This document shows, piece after piece, positions 14,201 to 25,179 of a stretch of 64,000 nt of DNA (position 1 is the stretch's first letter; every line of letters starts with the position of its first letter). The notes under the pieces were generated by a model that was not told the origin of the DNA, made no database searches, and saw only the letters and a program-made list of their open reading frames with translations. A program made the position numbers and the translations under genes. The DNA is from Micropterus salmoides. Its lineage: Eukaryota; Chordata; Actinopteri; Centrarchiformes; Centrarchidae. The stretch lies in NCBI RefSeq assembly GCF_014851395.1, contig NW_024044681.1, forward strand, positions 1,581,413-1,645,412. The letters are read 5' to 3'.

Positions 14201-17000
14201 GACTTTAATCTCAGAATGCTGACACTACTGACACTAAATTTAGAATGCTGACTTTAATCTCAGAATACTGACACTAAACTCAGAATGCTGACTTTCATCT
14301 CAGAATGCTGACACTACTGACACTAAATTAAGAATGCTGACTTTCATCTCAGAATGCTGACACTACTGACATTGTCTTAGAATGCTGACTTTAATTTCAG
14401 AATGCTGACACTACTGACACTAAATTTAGAATGCTGACTTTAATCTCAGAATACTGACACTAAACTCAGAATGCTGACTTTAATCTCAGAATGTTGACTC
14501 TAAATCAGAATACTTACACTAAATTTAGAATGCTGACTTTAATCTCAGAACTCTGACACTAAATTTAGAATGCTGACTTTCATCTCAGAATCCTGACACT
14601 ACTGACACTTTCTTAGAATGCTGACTTTAATCTCAGAATGCTGACACTACTGAAACTAAATTTAGAATGCTGACTTTCATCTCAGAATGCTGACACTACT
14701 GAAACTAAATTTAGAATGCTGACTTTAATCTCAGAATACTGACACTAAACTCAGAATGCTGACTTTAATCTCAGAATGCTGACTCTAAACTCAGAATACT
14801 GACACTAAATTTAGAATGCTGACTTTAATCTCAGAATACTGACACTAAACATAGAATGCTGACTTTAATCTCAGATCTCTGACACTACTGACACTAAATT
14901 TAGAATGCTGACTTTAATCTCAGATCTCTGACACTAAACGTAGAATGCTGACTTTAATCTCAGAATACTGACACTAAACTCAGAATGCTGACTCTAAACT
15001 CAGAATACTGACACTAAATTTAGAATGCTGACTTTAATCTCAGAATACTGACACTAAACATAGAATGCTGACTTTAATCTCAGATCTCTGACACTACTGA
15101 CACTAAATTTAGAATGCTGACTTTAATCTCAGAATGCTGACACTAAACGTAGAATGCTGACTTTAATCTCAGAATGCTGACACTAAATTTAGAATGCTGA
15201 CTTTCATCTCAGAATGCTGACACTACTGACACTAAACTCAGAATGCTGACTTTAATCTCAGAATTCTGACACTACTGACACTAAATATAGAATGCTGACT
15301 TTCATCTCAGAATGCTGACACTACTGACACTAAATTTAGAATGCTGACTTTAATCTCAGAATACTGACACTAAACTTAGAATGCTGACTTTAATCTCAGA
15401 ATTCTGACACTAAATTTAGAATGCTGACTTTCATCTCAGATCTCTGACACTACTGACACTAAATTTAGAATGCTGACTTTAATCTCAGAATACTGACACT
15501 AAACTTAGAATGCTGACTTTAATCTCAGAACTCTGATACTACTGACACTTTCTTAGAATGCTGACTTTAATCTCAGAACTCTGACACTACTGACACTAAA
15601 CTCAGAATGCTGACAGTAAATTTAGAATGCTGACTTTCATCTCAGAATGCTGACACATAATGTAGAATGCTGACTTTCATCTCAGAATTCTGACACTACT
15701 GACACTAAATTTAGAATGCTGACTTTCATCTCAGAACTCTGACACTACTGACACTTTCTTAGAATGCTGACTTTAATCTCAGAATTCTGAAACTACTCAA
15801 ACTAAATTTAGAATGCTGACTTTAATCTCACAATGCTGACACTACCGACACTAAATTTAGAATGCTGACATTCATCTCAGAATGCTGACACTACTGACAC
15901 TTTCTTAGAATGCTGACTTTCATCTCAGAACTCTGACACTACTGACACTTTCTTAGAACGCTGACTTTCATCTCAGAACTCTGACACTACTGACACTTTC
16001 TTAGAATGCTGACATTCATCTCAGAATGCTGACACTACTGACACTAAATTTAGAATGCTGACTTTCATCTCAGAATGCTGACACTACTGACACTTTCTTA
16101 GACTGCTGACATTAATCTCAGAATGCTGACATTAAACTCAGAATACTGACACTAAAATCAGAATGCTGACTTTAATCTCAGAACTCTGACACGACTGACA
16201 ATTTCTTAGAATGCTGACTTTCATCTCAGAATGCTGACACTACTGAAACTAAATTTAGAATGCTGACTTTCATCTCAGAAGTCTGACACTACTGACACTT
16301 TCTTAGAATGCTGACTTTCATCTCAGAATGCTGACACTACTGACACTAAATTTAGAATGCTGACTTTCATCTCAGAATGCTGACACTACTGACACTAAAT
16401 TTAGAATGCTGACTTTAATCTCAGAATGCTGACACTAAACTTAGAATGCTGACTTTAATCTCAGAATGCTGACACTACTGACACTAAATTTAGAATGCTG
16501 ACTTTAATCTCAGAATGCTGACACTAAACTTAGAATGCTGACTTTAATCTCAGAACTCTGACACTACTGACACTTTCTTAGAATGCTGACTTTCATCTCA
16601 GAATGCTGACACTACCGACACTAAATTTAGAATGCTGACATTCATCTCAGAATGCTGACACTACTGACACTAAATTTAGAATGCTGACTTTAATCTCAGA
16701 ATGCTGACACTACTGACACTAAATTTAGAATGCTGACTTTAATCTCAGAATGCTGACACTACTGACACTAAATTTAGAATGCTGACTTTAATCTCAGAAT
16801 ACTGACACTAAACTCAGAATGCTGACTTTAATCTCAGAATGGTGACACTACTGACACTAAATTTAGAATGCTGACTTTAATCTCAGATCTCTGACACTAC
16901 TGACACTAAACTCAGAATGCTGACATTAAACTCAGATCTCTGACAGTACTGAACTAAATTTAGAATGCTGACTTTCATCTCAGAATGCTGACACTACTGA
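11248..17000 (+). repeat. Satellite, rearranged right portion
   Basis: It begins like copies 2 and 3 (GTCTTAG pair near 11,252) and then departs from their order. A block at about 11,790-12,180 recurs at about 14,590-14,960. A marker GATACTACTGACACTTTC near 12,962 recurs near 15,534, giving a second internal duplication of roughly 2.6-2.8 kb. The variant CACTACCGACAC is confined to this part (near 13,229, 13,424, 15,838 and 16,611). No coding capacity. Confidence 0.9.
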
Positions 17001-17507
17001 GAGAGTTCTGTGTCAGCATTCTGATTTTAGTGTCAGAGTTCTGAGATTAAAGTCAGCATTGTAAGTTTAGTGTCAGTATTCTAAATTTAGTGTCAGAGTT
17101 CTGAGATTAAAGTCAGCATTGTAAGTTTAGTGTCAGTAGTGTCAGCATTCTGAGATTAAAGTCAGCATTCTAAATTTAGTGTCAGTAGTGTCAGCATTCT
17201 GAGATTAAAGTCAGCATTCTAAATTTAGTGTCGGTAGTGTCAGAGTTCTGAGATTAAAGTCAGCATTGTAAGTTTAGTGTCAGTATTCTAAATTTAGTGT
17301 CAGTATTCTAAGATTAAAGTCAGCATTCTAAGTTTAGTGTCAGTAGCGTCAGCATTCTGAGTTTAGTGTCAGTAGTGTCAGAGTTCTGAGATTAAAGTCA
17401 GCATTCTAAGTTTAGTGTCAGTAGTGTCAGAGTTCTGAGATTAACGTCAGCATTCTGAGTTTAGTGTCAGTAGTGTCAGAGTTCTGAGATTAAAGTCAGC
17501 ATTCTAA
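17001..17507 (-). repeat. Satellite in inverted orientation
   Basis: After the junction ACTGAGAGAGTTCTGTGTCAG the same monomers appear reverse-complemented (GAGATTAAAGTCAGCATTC, AGTTTAGTGTCAGTAGTGTC). The array therefore ends in an inverted block of about 0.5 kb. The breakpoint lies within roughly 10 bp of position 17,001. Confidence 0.95.
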
Positions 17508-18020
17508 AGCTGTGTCTCATTTCAGGGACTGCATCCTTCTACGGCTGTATTTGAAGACCGAATACGTCACAGTCGATGCAACGAGGCTGTCCCATTTCGA
17601 AGGCTCCTTCAAATGCGGCCGACAAATGCAGCCTTCTTTTTGTCCGTTTGGAGAATCCAACAGCTGGATCCTTCGCAGCCCCAGGTATCCCGACATTCAT
17701 TGCACGCCGGTTGATTTTCCCAGCGTAAATAATGGCGTCGGCTGTTGCTGTGGAGTTGAGCCCCCCGGATTTTACCTATAAATGTAAGTATTGGATTTCA
17801 ACTCACTTCAAAAGCCAACTACACATATGTAAAATATAACAAGAGGCATAAAAGCATGTGTCGTTTAAAGAATAGTTTTGTGGAAGAAGTTAACGTGAGT
17901 TAAGTGATTAACTGGCAAACTAACGTTAAGTTAACGTTACCTGAGGTTACTGATGTGCTAACGTTAACGTTAAATGCAAATTGGCTGGGCAAGATACAAC
18001 CTAAAAAATAAAGCCTGATT
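17508..18020 (+). mobile_element. Unclassified element-like insertion between satellite blocks
   Basis: Non-satellite sequence interrupts the satellite, which resumes in the same inverted orientation near 18,026. The left part (17,510-17,780) is CpG-containing and begins AGCTGTGTCTCATTTCAGGG, which resembles terminal sequence of fish DNA transposons. I could not find a matching inverted terminus at the right edge. The right part is rich in TTAACGTTA motifs. The 89-codon frame at 17,512 looks like chance. Confidence 0.4.
17732..17783 (+). other. Possible first-exon cassette (ATG plus splice donor)
   Basis: An ATG in good context (AATAATGGCGTCGG) opens 17 codons, MASAVAVELSPPDFTYK. It then runs directly into a consensus donor (AT|GTAAGT at 17,784). 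The residues do not identify a family for me. It could be the 5' exon of a transposase-like gene of the surrounding element. No downstream exon is identified. Confidence 0.3.
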
Positions 18021-18375
18021 GCCCAGATTAAAGTCAGCATTCTAAGAAAGTGTCAGTAGTGTCAGCGTTCTGAGTTTAGTGTCAGTGTTCTGAGTTTAAT
18101 TCTGACACGAAACTCAGAATTCTGACACATCAGCAAAATCACGCGGGCAAAACGCTCTGATTCTGCAATGCTCCCTGTGGGATATGCAGCCGTGCGGATT
18201 ACAGAAACAAAATCAGGCCTCAGAGAGCCCTTGCTGGTAGCAGAGTAGAAGCCACAGGGTGAAATAAAAAAAAAGCCAACAATGTGCTCAGCTCCTGAAA
18301 TCCGTCCGAGTCAGACTCTAAACTCAATTCTGAGATTAGTGTCAGAATTCTGAGATTAAAGTCAGAATTATATGA
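18021..18375. repeat. Scattered satellite fragments
   Basis: Satellite monomers reappear at about 18,026-18,125 and 18,307-18,368. The first patch is mostly in inverted orientation but ends with forward-orientation monomers (GACACGAAACTCAGAATTCTG). The roughly 180 bp between the patches is unique-looking. Confidence 0.8.
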
Positions 18376-18433
18376 TAAAAGCAAATAAAAAGCAAATACT
18401 GTGACCACAATTCTACTGTACAATATAATGTCT

Positions 18434-18934
18434 AGGGATGATCGTTAATTTTTATTGATAGCCTTATTGAGACTGCTTAACGATCCGAATCTTTATCGAT
18501 ACCACTATCGATACTTTACTATTATTTAATGATGGTTATTTGGTAAGACCAGACCCAACGGGCATGAGGTAGGCCTGTACGGTATGAGGAAAATATTCAA
18601 TGTGCGATAACGTTATATATTGACATGACATATTACTTGCGATAAATCAACATATATTGAAGTGTAGGCTACATATTAACTGCCTGGTTGTTTTTAATTT
18701 AATATTTTAAATACAGCCATATGTTGTTTCTAGAGCAGCAACATTAATGTTTACAACAGCAAAGTAACTCAGTAACTTTATCTGACATCACAAGTAGTGA
18801 GTGACATTCAGAAAGAACAACATCAGTCCGTATCAGTTACTCCTCCTCTCTCCACCGCGACGGCGCAGCCTCTCGCTCTATTGATTTTCGGGTTTTAAGA
18901 AATTTTGGAACCGGGTCTCGATCACCATCCCTAG
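18434..18934. mobile_element. hAT-like non-autonomous element (501 bp)
   Basis: The termini are inverted: AGGGATGATCG at the left and CGATCACCATCCCTAG at the right. An identical 8-bp direct repeat, TAATGTCT, flanks it at 18,426-18,433 and 18,935-18,942. An 8-bp duplication is typical of hAT transposition. No transposase frame is present, so it is a MITE-type derivative. Confidence 0.7.
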
Positions 18935-18942
18935 TAATGTCT

Positions 18943-18943
18943 A

Positions 18944-18987
<44 letters not shown>

Positions 18988-19000
18988 TAATAATAATAAA
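18943..19000 (+). repeat. (AAT)n microsatellite
   Basis: About 18 near-perfect AAT/ATA triplets start immediately after the hAT target-site duplication. Confidence 0.95.
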
Positions 19001-19065
19001 AAAGCAAAGACAGTCCCCTTTCATACCATTTCTTATAATTTGTTCCGAAGATTCACAAGACCAGA

Positions 19066-19556
19066 CATTTTCGATTTGCCATCATTTTTAGTAAAACTGC
19101 CAATATTCGACATCTACACAGTTGATTTTTTCGCCTCAAACCTTCTCAGAAGTGGATTTAGTGATGAAATAACATACGAAAATAGTACAAAACATACTGT
19201 TGTCGGCCTCTGTCTCTCAGCTTCTTTCAGCCCTTCGCTTGAATGCCAAGATGAATGCTGGGATATCTCTGCCGTCAGGTTCACTCAAGTTCAAGTATAT
19301 CCAGCTGCAGCCCGCAGAAAAACGTGACGGAAGTTGAACTTCCAAATATGGTTTGTCCCAGAAGACACCGCGCACAAAACGTGATGACGTTCATCTCGAC
19401 TTACATACATGATGGATCCTAATGCAAACCATTTTATTCTTTAGGAGCCAACAACAGAACTTTAAATCCACTTCTGAGAAGTTTTTAGGCGAGAAATCAA
19501 CTGTGTAGATTTCGAATATTTCGCAGTTTTACGAAAATTGGCAGCGAATCGAAAAT
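19066..19556. mobile_element. Fold-back element with roughly 95-bp inverted arms
   Basis: The left arm (19,066-19,160, around ATTTTCGATT ... ACTTCTCAGAAG order) is matched in reverse complement by 19,463-19,556. Shared blocks include TCTACACAGTTGATTT, CTTCTCAGAAGTGGATTT and GTAAAACTGC. About 300 bp separates the arms. The 95-codon frame at 19,040 crosses the left arm and has no recognisable domain. Confidence 0.6.
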
Positions 19557-20313
19557 GTGTTCAAACGTTTTCGGAGTTGAGAAGCTCCGCAAGTGCCGAC
19601 CATGGTGCCGACGGGTGTTATATAGCTGCAGTAACGTTACCGGAGGCTGCACAGCAACACAATAGGGTTAACCGGTCGACATGCATATAATCAATTACAT
19701 TAGGCACATACCCTGGTTGGGGTGAGAGGAATATACTTCAGGAGTCTGTCAGGAATAGCTAGCTAGCTACGGTTAGCTCCCCCAGGCCCAGTCACACAGA
19801 CCACCGCAGCCAACACAGCAGACGTTTTCAGCAACAGCTGATAATGTTCGTACCGCTGTTATTCTGTCAATAAATTCTCAGTAATGTTAAGTTTTAACCT
19901 AAATCGAGACACATGGCTCGTGATGTAACATTACAGAATATTCTTGGTTTGTGAAACTTTGGAAGAAATAAAATATACAACAGTGGTATGAATTGAAACA
20001 TTGCCTTATTATTATCATCATTAGGCTATTATAAATAAGTATTTGCAGGAATTATAGTATATATTATTAATATAGTATATTTATAAGTATAGTAAATATT
20101 AACACATAACGTAAACTGATTACTACGTGGACACTTGACGGCTCTTTTTTAATTTATTTATTTAACAACTATGCGTGGGCCGAGCGGTCGAGATAAACAT
20201 CATCACGTTTTGTGCGCGGTGGCTTCTGGGACAACCCATATTTGGAAGTTCAACTTCCGTCACGTTTGTCTGGTTTTTATACATAGTCAATGGTTTGTCT
20301 GCGGGCTGCAGCT
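19299..20313. repeat. Second inverted-repeat pair interlocked with the fold-back
   Basis: 19,299-19,400 (CCAGCTGCAGCCCGCAG ... GACGGAAGTTGAACTTCC) is repeated in reverse complement at about 20,186-20,313. The left copy sits inside the loop of the fold-back element at 19,066-19,556, so the order is a-b-a'-b', which one simple inversion cannot produce. Confidence 0.6.
19600..19810 (+). repeat. Dispersed repeat, copy near 19.7 kb
   Basis: GGTTAACCGGTCGACATG followed by a TTAGGCACA-type stretch and AGCTAGCTAGC has a clear relative at about 40,420-40,690. No coding sequence. Confidence 0.5.
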
Positions 20314-20517
20314 GGACCCTTCTCCAAAAGTTACGAACCGATGCATCCTCGGGAAAATGGGCGTGTCAACAACACTTACGGGAATTTTAACTGTTCTTGC
20401 CAAAATGCAAACTTGTGTATTGGGACAGTACTTGGGCCACAAAAGATGACGTTTCACAAGAACAGACAAGAACACAGATTGAGAAAGGCCCTCATATTTA
20501 AGTTTAAGTGAGATTAA

Positions 20518-21077
20518 GGGCCCGTGTCCACCAAAGCGTTTTTTCCTGAAGCAAGCGTCTTTTTTCAGTTCATTGCAATGGGAGCGCTGATAAAAACTGC
20601 AGCAGTGTGACGAGACACTGAGCGTCTTTTCCGCGCTGGGCGAGTTGAAAAATGTTCAACTTTGGGAAAAACGCTGCGCTCGTCACTGTCACTTTTTACC
20701 AAGCCATCCAATCACAGTGCAGAAGGGGCGGGACAAATACTGCACCGAGCACATCCGATCTTGAACGAAACGATGTGCCAATTTGCTGAGGTGTTTTCTC
20801 GGCAACAAAATCTCATGAACCCGCGTACAGACTGTCTGTGCGCTCATGTTTCAGCCTTCTCAGGCCCAGAGCAAGTTGGCCTACGTACTTTGTGGGGACA
20901 TTTTTACATTCAGTAAAATTAAGTAGGCTACCCTACTTGCAGCACATCACCTCCTCGGATTTTATGTATCATAGCAACCAAAGCAGTCGGAAAAGATGCT
21001 GCGCCTCAAAAACGCCCGCTAGCGCTCCCTGCTGGGCGTTTTCAGCTGGCAAAAAACGCTTTGGTGGACATGGGCCC
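20518..21077. mobile_element. hAT-like non-autonomous element (about 560 bp)
   Basis: Termini are strong inverted repeats: GGGCCCGTGTCCACCAAAGC at the left, and at the right GCTTTGGTGGACATGGGCCC. The flanks share AGATTAA (20,511-20,517 and 21,079-21,085). Read as 8 bp this is GAGATTAA/TAGATTAA with one mismatch. The right flank is a satellite monomer, so the element probably inserted into a satellite scrap. The ORFs inside (20,662 and 20,838) have no domain. Confidence 0.65.
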
Positions 21078-21106
21078 TAGATTAAAGTCAGAATTCTGAG
21101 ATTAAA
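21078..21106 (-). repeat. Satellite fragment
   Basis: AGATTAAAGTCAGAATTCTG followed by AGATTAAAA is about one and a half inverted satellite monomers, 3.5 kb away from the main array. Confidence 0.7.
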
Positions 21107-21109
21107 ATT

Positions 21110-21318
21110 TCACATGTGGCCCTAATCCCATAATCATAGTCTTATTTTGATGCAAAGATTTGTACAGTAGCAGAAATGCAGCACAACATGGATGTGAAAA
21201 CAGTTGCCTTTTTATTTAAATTTGAAAGCGCAATAAAAATATGTTGTTCCTAAAATCAATGAATAATCGTGATAAATAATTGTGATTATCAGTTTGGCCA
21301 TAATCGTGCAGCCCTAAC
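21110..21318. mobile_element. hAT terminal remnant
   Basis: The sequence ends ATAATCGTGCAGCCCTAAC, a terminus very like those of fish hAT elements (rc TAGGGCTGCACGAT). The opposite end is not clear. Confidence 0.4.
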
Positions 21319-21852
21319 CAGAGGTGTAGGTGTATGCGTGTGGGGAAGAGCAAGGTGAGTGGATTCAAGTAGTGAGTAAACACCAAAACACTAAAAAAAA
21401 AGGTAGAATTTAAATGGTGAATAAGAAATAACCTACCAGAATTACCTCCGCTGACAACTGAGAAATATTGAACGGTCTTCTTAAGGTTTGGTGAACTGAG
21501 TGTGTGTAAAAATGTCAGCTGTCTCTGTGATGGTGGAGGTTTTGAAAGGTCAGCTGTGAGATATTCTGTACCCTCATTAAAACTCAAACAAACAGACGGG
21601 ACTCATCCAGTATCTTGGGGTAATAATTCTCAGCAAAGATGGGCTGGCGGGAATGAGTCTGCTGCTGAAAACCGAGAGTCATTACAGCGAGTTCAGCTTC
21701 AGGTCAACATGAAGAAATTCAATTTCTGTAAAAAGCAAAACACACACAAGTCGATGTCTGATTATAGTTCTGATTCAGGTGTCTCGACTGATCGGATCAA
21801 GCTGTGTCCATCCAGTCTGGGTTCAGCGGGATGGAAAAGTCACTAAAAGAAA

Positions 21853-21980
21853 TGCTCATTTTGAACTAATTTTTTATCGGACTGCAGCTAATGATTCTGT
21901 ATCAATCCGCTCATTATTTCCCCCATTAAATCAAGTGATTGTTTGGTTTTTAAAGATTCTACCGTCACAGCTACCCAGTT
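21853..21980 (+). mobile_element. Fragment of a dispersed hAT-derived repeat
   Basis: The block CTCATTATTTCCCCCATTAA ... TTGTTTGGTTTTTAAAGATTCT ... GTCACAGCTACCCAG is one of several diverged copies in this window (also 26,020-26,110, 27,270-27,395, 36,315-36,430, and 58,755-59,015 inverted). I recall the pattern as a very common percomorph hAT-derived repeat that ends in CAGCCCT. That identification is from memory. Confidence 0.45.
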
Positions 21981-22449
21981 AGCGCTAACGTTAGCTAACA
22001 TCATTCATCCACACATCGAGTACACAATGAACCAAATGCTGTTTCTCAAGGCCCATGGTTCTCAACACAAGATTACAATAATCAACTTACAAGACAAGAA
22101 ACAAACATGTAACTACAATAGACACGAGACAAAAAAAAGGAACAGATATATTAAAGGTGGAGAGAACGTGGTTTGGCTGGAGCGTTGTAAAGTGCGAAGT
22201 TCAACCCCCATCTGACTCTATGCTAATAACAACAGCACCAGAATTAAAAATAGCAGCAGCACAGGTCAATAATAATGCTGCTGCTAATAATGTAATAATG
22301 CTATGCAATGTTAGCTACATTTATATGAAGTAACATTAAATATCTGCATTTCATCACTACCTACTTGTTTGGATTGTTGTTAAATACTTTGCTTTAAAAG
22401 TACCAAGTCGTCACACAATGAGAAAAATACCTCTTCATCTTATTTGTTT

Positions 22450-22570
22450 TACAGTCGCATCGTAGCCTCATAATCGTAATGAGGTGCCTAGAAATTCCCA
22501 CCCTTGAGGTGATGCATCATCACGCATCGAGGAATTGAATTGTGAGACCAGTGAAGATGCACACCCCTAA
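22450..22570. mobile_element. hAT terminal remnant
   Basis: The run GAATTGTGAGACCAGTGAAG ... CACACCCCTAA resembles the right terminus of fish hAT elements. It has no partner terminus. Confidence 0.35.
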
Positions 22571-22679
22571 TATACGTATACACACACGTTGGAAATCCTA
22601 CTTTAGGGGGAAATCTTTTCTTGTGCATGTTGATCGACAAAATTTTGCAGAAGAAACATGTTTTAATTCTCTCCTCTCC

Positions 22680-22760
22680 TGTTTATCATCTGGTGACCCC
22701 TCAGATATATCTAGAGACCCTTTAAGGGGTCTGGATCCCCAGGTTGGGACCCACTGCTGA
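22680..22760. mobile_element. DNA-transposon terminal remnant
   Basis: The block GACCCTTTAAGGGGTCTGGA followed by CAGGTTGGGACCCACTGCTG resembles the widespread vertebrate transposon end that reads GGTTGGGAACCACTG. Only one end is visible. Confidence 0.35.
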
Positions 22761-23039
22761 ACACAGCACATGTTTAAAAGACAGTTTGAGGTCATTTCAG
22801 GTTGGGTTTTTTTAATTCCACGTCAGCGCTGAAGGGAGGAGATGCATTGGTCTCAGTTCGGTTCTCGTTCTGCTGATGGTAGTAGTGTTAATATTTATGG
22901 TCCTGAGGAGGCTGCTGAGAGGGAAGTGTTGTCTGAACAGCAGAGGTGTTAAAGGGCCACAGAGGGCCGAGAGTCTGCAGGTTTTTAATCCAGCTAAGCA
23001 CTAAAGCAGCTGATCTCACCAGGGGTGCAGAGCTCTGCA

Positions 23040-23115
23040 GAGAGAGTATGTAGCATACTATTAAACTAGCATTATAATTTGAATTTAATACATTTCTGGT
23101 ATCGTGACATCCCTA
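23040..23115. mobile_element. hAT terminal remnant (TAGGGATGTCACGATACC type)
   Basis: TCTGGTATCGTGACATCCCTA matches in reverse complement the left end of the element at 51,564 (TAGGGATGTCAC). It is a solitary end. Confidence 0.4.
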
Positions 23116-23119
23116 ATTG

Positions 23120-24139
23120 TTATAATATAATACTAACACACTTTATTTATACCAGTTCCTGCTCCAGGTTGTAGATAAAGTCTCCGCAGTGGACAGATGT
23201 CGATTTAGCCAATGTGCCAATATGTGCTCCTTCTATCTGCCTCCTTCTGAGAGCAACACATTCCCCTTGTTCTGTTTGCCTAAAGTTATTGTTCTAAATA
23301 TTGTTCAGTAATCTTGTTTACAGAAAGTGTGGCGTGGGTGGTGCTGGTGTATTGTGTATCCGTCTCTGGTTCAAAAACTCCCACATTCCACAAGCTGCAA
23401 TGCACCAATCACAGTAGGGTTTTCTCTCATCGCTGTGATCAGTGTTTTAACGTTTTAAAAAGCTTTGACAATATTAGTCCAGGCTGAGTGTCCAGACACT
23501 AGGGTCACACACATAACTATATAATATAATTATGAAGTGTTTGTTTACTCTGACAGACAGAGAGTAGGCAGTGAGGAGGAAGAACTCAGACAAAACTAAA
23601 AATATTTATTTATTCCAGCATCCTTTGCACCATTTTACAACATTACTGTCTACAAATATTGTTGTTTTTGTTTATGACTGTGTGTATGTTTACTGTTTTT
23701 TGTACACTGTGGTTTGTGTCTGTTTTTGTATGTACACCGAGAGTAATGTAAAACTGGAGTCAAAGTCCTCATACATGTCCATTAAAGTACTATTACGAGG
23801 AACGGTCCTGTATAGAAAATTTTGAAAAAACTTTTGTAAGTATAAATCTGGAAAATCTACTTAAAGTATTAGAATTTTTGTTAATTGTTAGATATTCTTT
23901 CAACAATTAACATTAACAATCAACATTTTTGAAAGCATTCTTACTTTACAACATTTTTCTCACGCCTGCCTAAAACTGTGGCACAGTACTGTGTGTGTGT
24001 GTATTTACACTACAGGTCAACCATTTTTCTATTTTTAGTTCAAGTCCAGTGAAAAACCTCAAATGGTAAAAAGGTAAGCAGCAAACTGCCAGAGTTAAAA
24101 ACAATGTTTAGGTCACCAAAACATTTTCAGATATAATAT
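23120..24139. other. No gene recognised
   Basis: AT-rich sequence with a short GT run near 23,990. The 84-codon frame at 23,571 is low complexity (Tyr/Val/Phe) and shows no domain. I see no splice-bounded coding sequence. Confidence 0.5.
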
Positions 24140-24995
24140 TAACACTGCATGACTGTATGAAGGACATCAAAACGTGGATGAACCTAAACTTCCTCAACCT
24201 AAACGAAGACAAGACAGAGATCATAGTGTTTGGACACCCTGAACTGCTCAACTGTGAGGAGTCTTGGTGTTGTGTTGGATAGTGCGTTTAAATTTGATAG
24301 ACAGATATCCGCCTCTGTTAGATCCTGCTTTTTCCAGTTGAGAACTACAGCCAAGATAAAAGGCCCATCTCCCTCCTAAAGATTTGGAGAGGGTGATTAA
24401 TGCCTTCATAACTTCCCGCCTTGACTATTGAAACTCCTTATATGTGGGCTTAGACAAGTCATCTATTCAGCGCCTGCAGTTAGTCCAAAATGCTGCTGCC
24501 CGCCTCCTGACAGGAAAGAAGAAGAGGGACCACATCACACCTGTGTTGCGCTCCCTTCACTGGCTTCCTGTTCATTACAGGATTGATTTTAAAATCTTAC
24601 TTTTAACTCTTAAATGCCTTAATGGATTGGCTCCATTGTACTTAATAAAGCTTCTTCATGTTCATACTCCAGCTAGAGTGCTGAGATCCGCCAATCTCCT
24701 CCTCCTGGATGCACCGAGAAGCAGACTTAAAACCAGAGGCGATCGAGCCTTTAGTGTAGCTGCCCCTAACCTGTGGAACAACATGCCAGTCCAGATCTTT
24801 GGCATTTCCTTCGAGTTAAGTCTGTTATTATTCCTTGCCATTTTAATATCACTATATATCGTATACTGTATATTATGTTTTATTGCTGTACTTTTACTGT
24901 CTTAGTAGTGTCTTGTTGTTGTATTTTAACCTGTGAAGCACCTTGGTCAAACTTGGTTGTTTTAAGTGTGCTATATAAATTAAATTGATATTGAT
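24140..24995 (+). mobile_element. LINE 3' remnant, CR1/L2/Rex1 type
   Basis: Decayed reverse-transcriptase C-terminal part of a non-LTR retrotransposon. The first piece (about 24,150-24,230) reads MKDIKTWMNLNFLNLNEDK, typical of the RT end. After frameshifts and stops, a longer frame from 24,444 gives IQRLQLVQNAAARLLTGKKK, then ITPVLRSLHWLPV and LNGLAPLYL, a tail very common in teleost L2-like LINEs. The 3' end (ACCTGTGAAGCACCTTGG ... GTGCTATATAAATTAA) is the usual tail and short tandem terminus of that group. Truncated at the 5' side and non-functional. Confidence 0.85.
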
Positions 24996-25179
24996 AATAT
25001 TAACAATTAAATGAAGTTACGTTAATTATCTCACTGTAGGATCAACTGATGACCAGCTGCTCTGTCTTCCTTCATTAGTTGCCTTTTAGGGCGCGTTAAC
25101 GTATTAATTAACACCGACAATTATCTTCGCACATTCTTCTATTATCGCACATTAACGCAGTTTTTAAAAAAAAGCTCAC

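Noticed and set aside
1..17507. CRISPR-like array of short repeats
   Set aside because: The repeat and 'spacer' are the same 20-bp family with no unique spacers, no cas genes, and a eukaryotic context. It is a tandem satellite.
17512..17781. 89-codon plus-strand frame
   Set aside because: It has no domain and overlaps the ATG-donor cassette in another frame. It is likely a shadow within element sequence.
21502..21846. 114-codon plus-strand frame
   Set aside because: No domain, no splice structure, and it overlaps repeat remnants at its 3' side.
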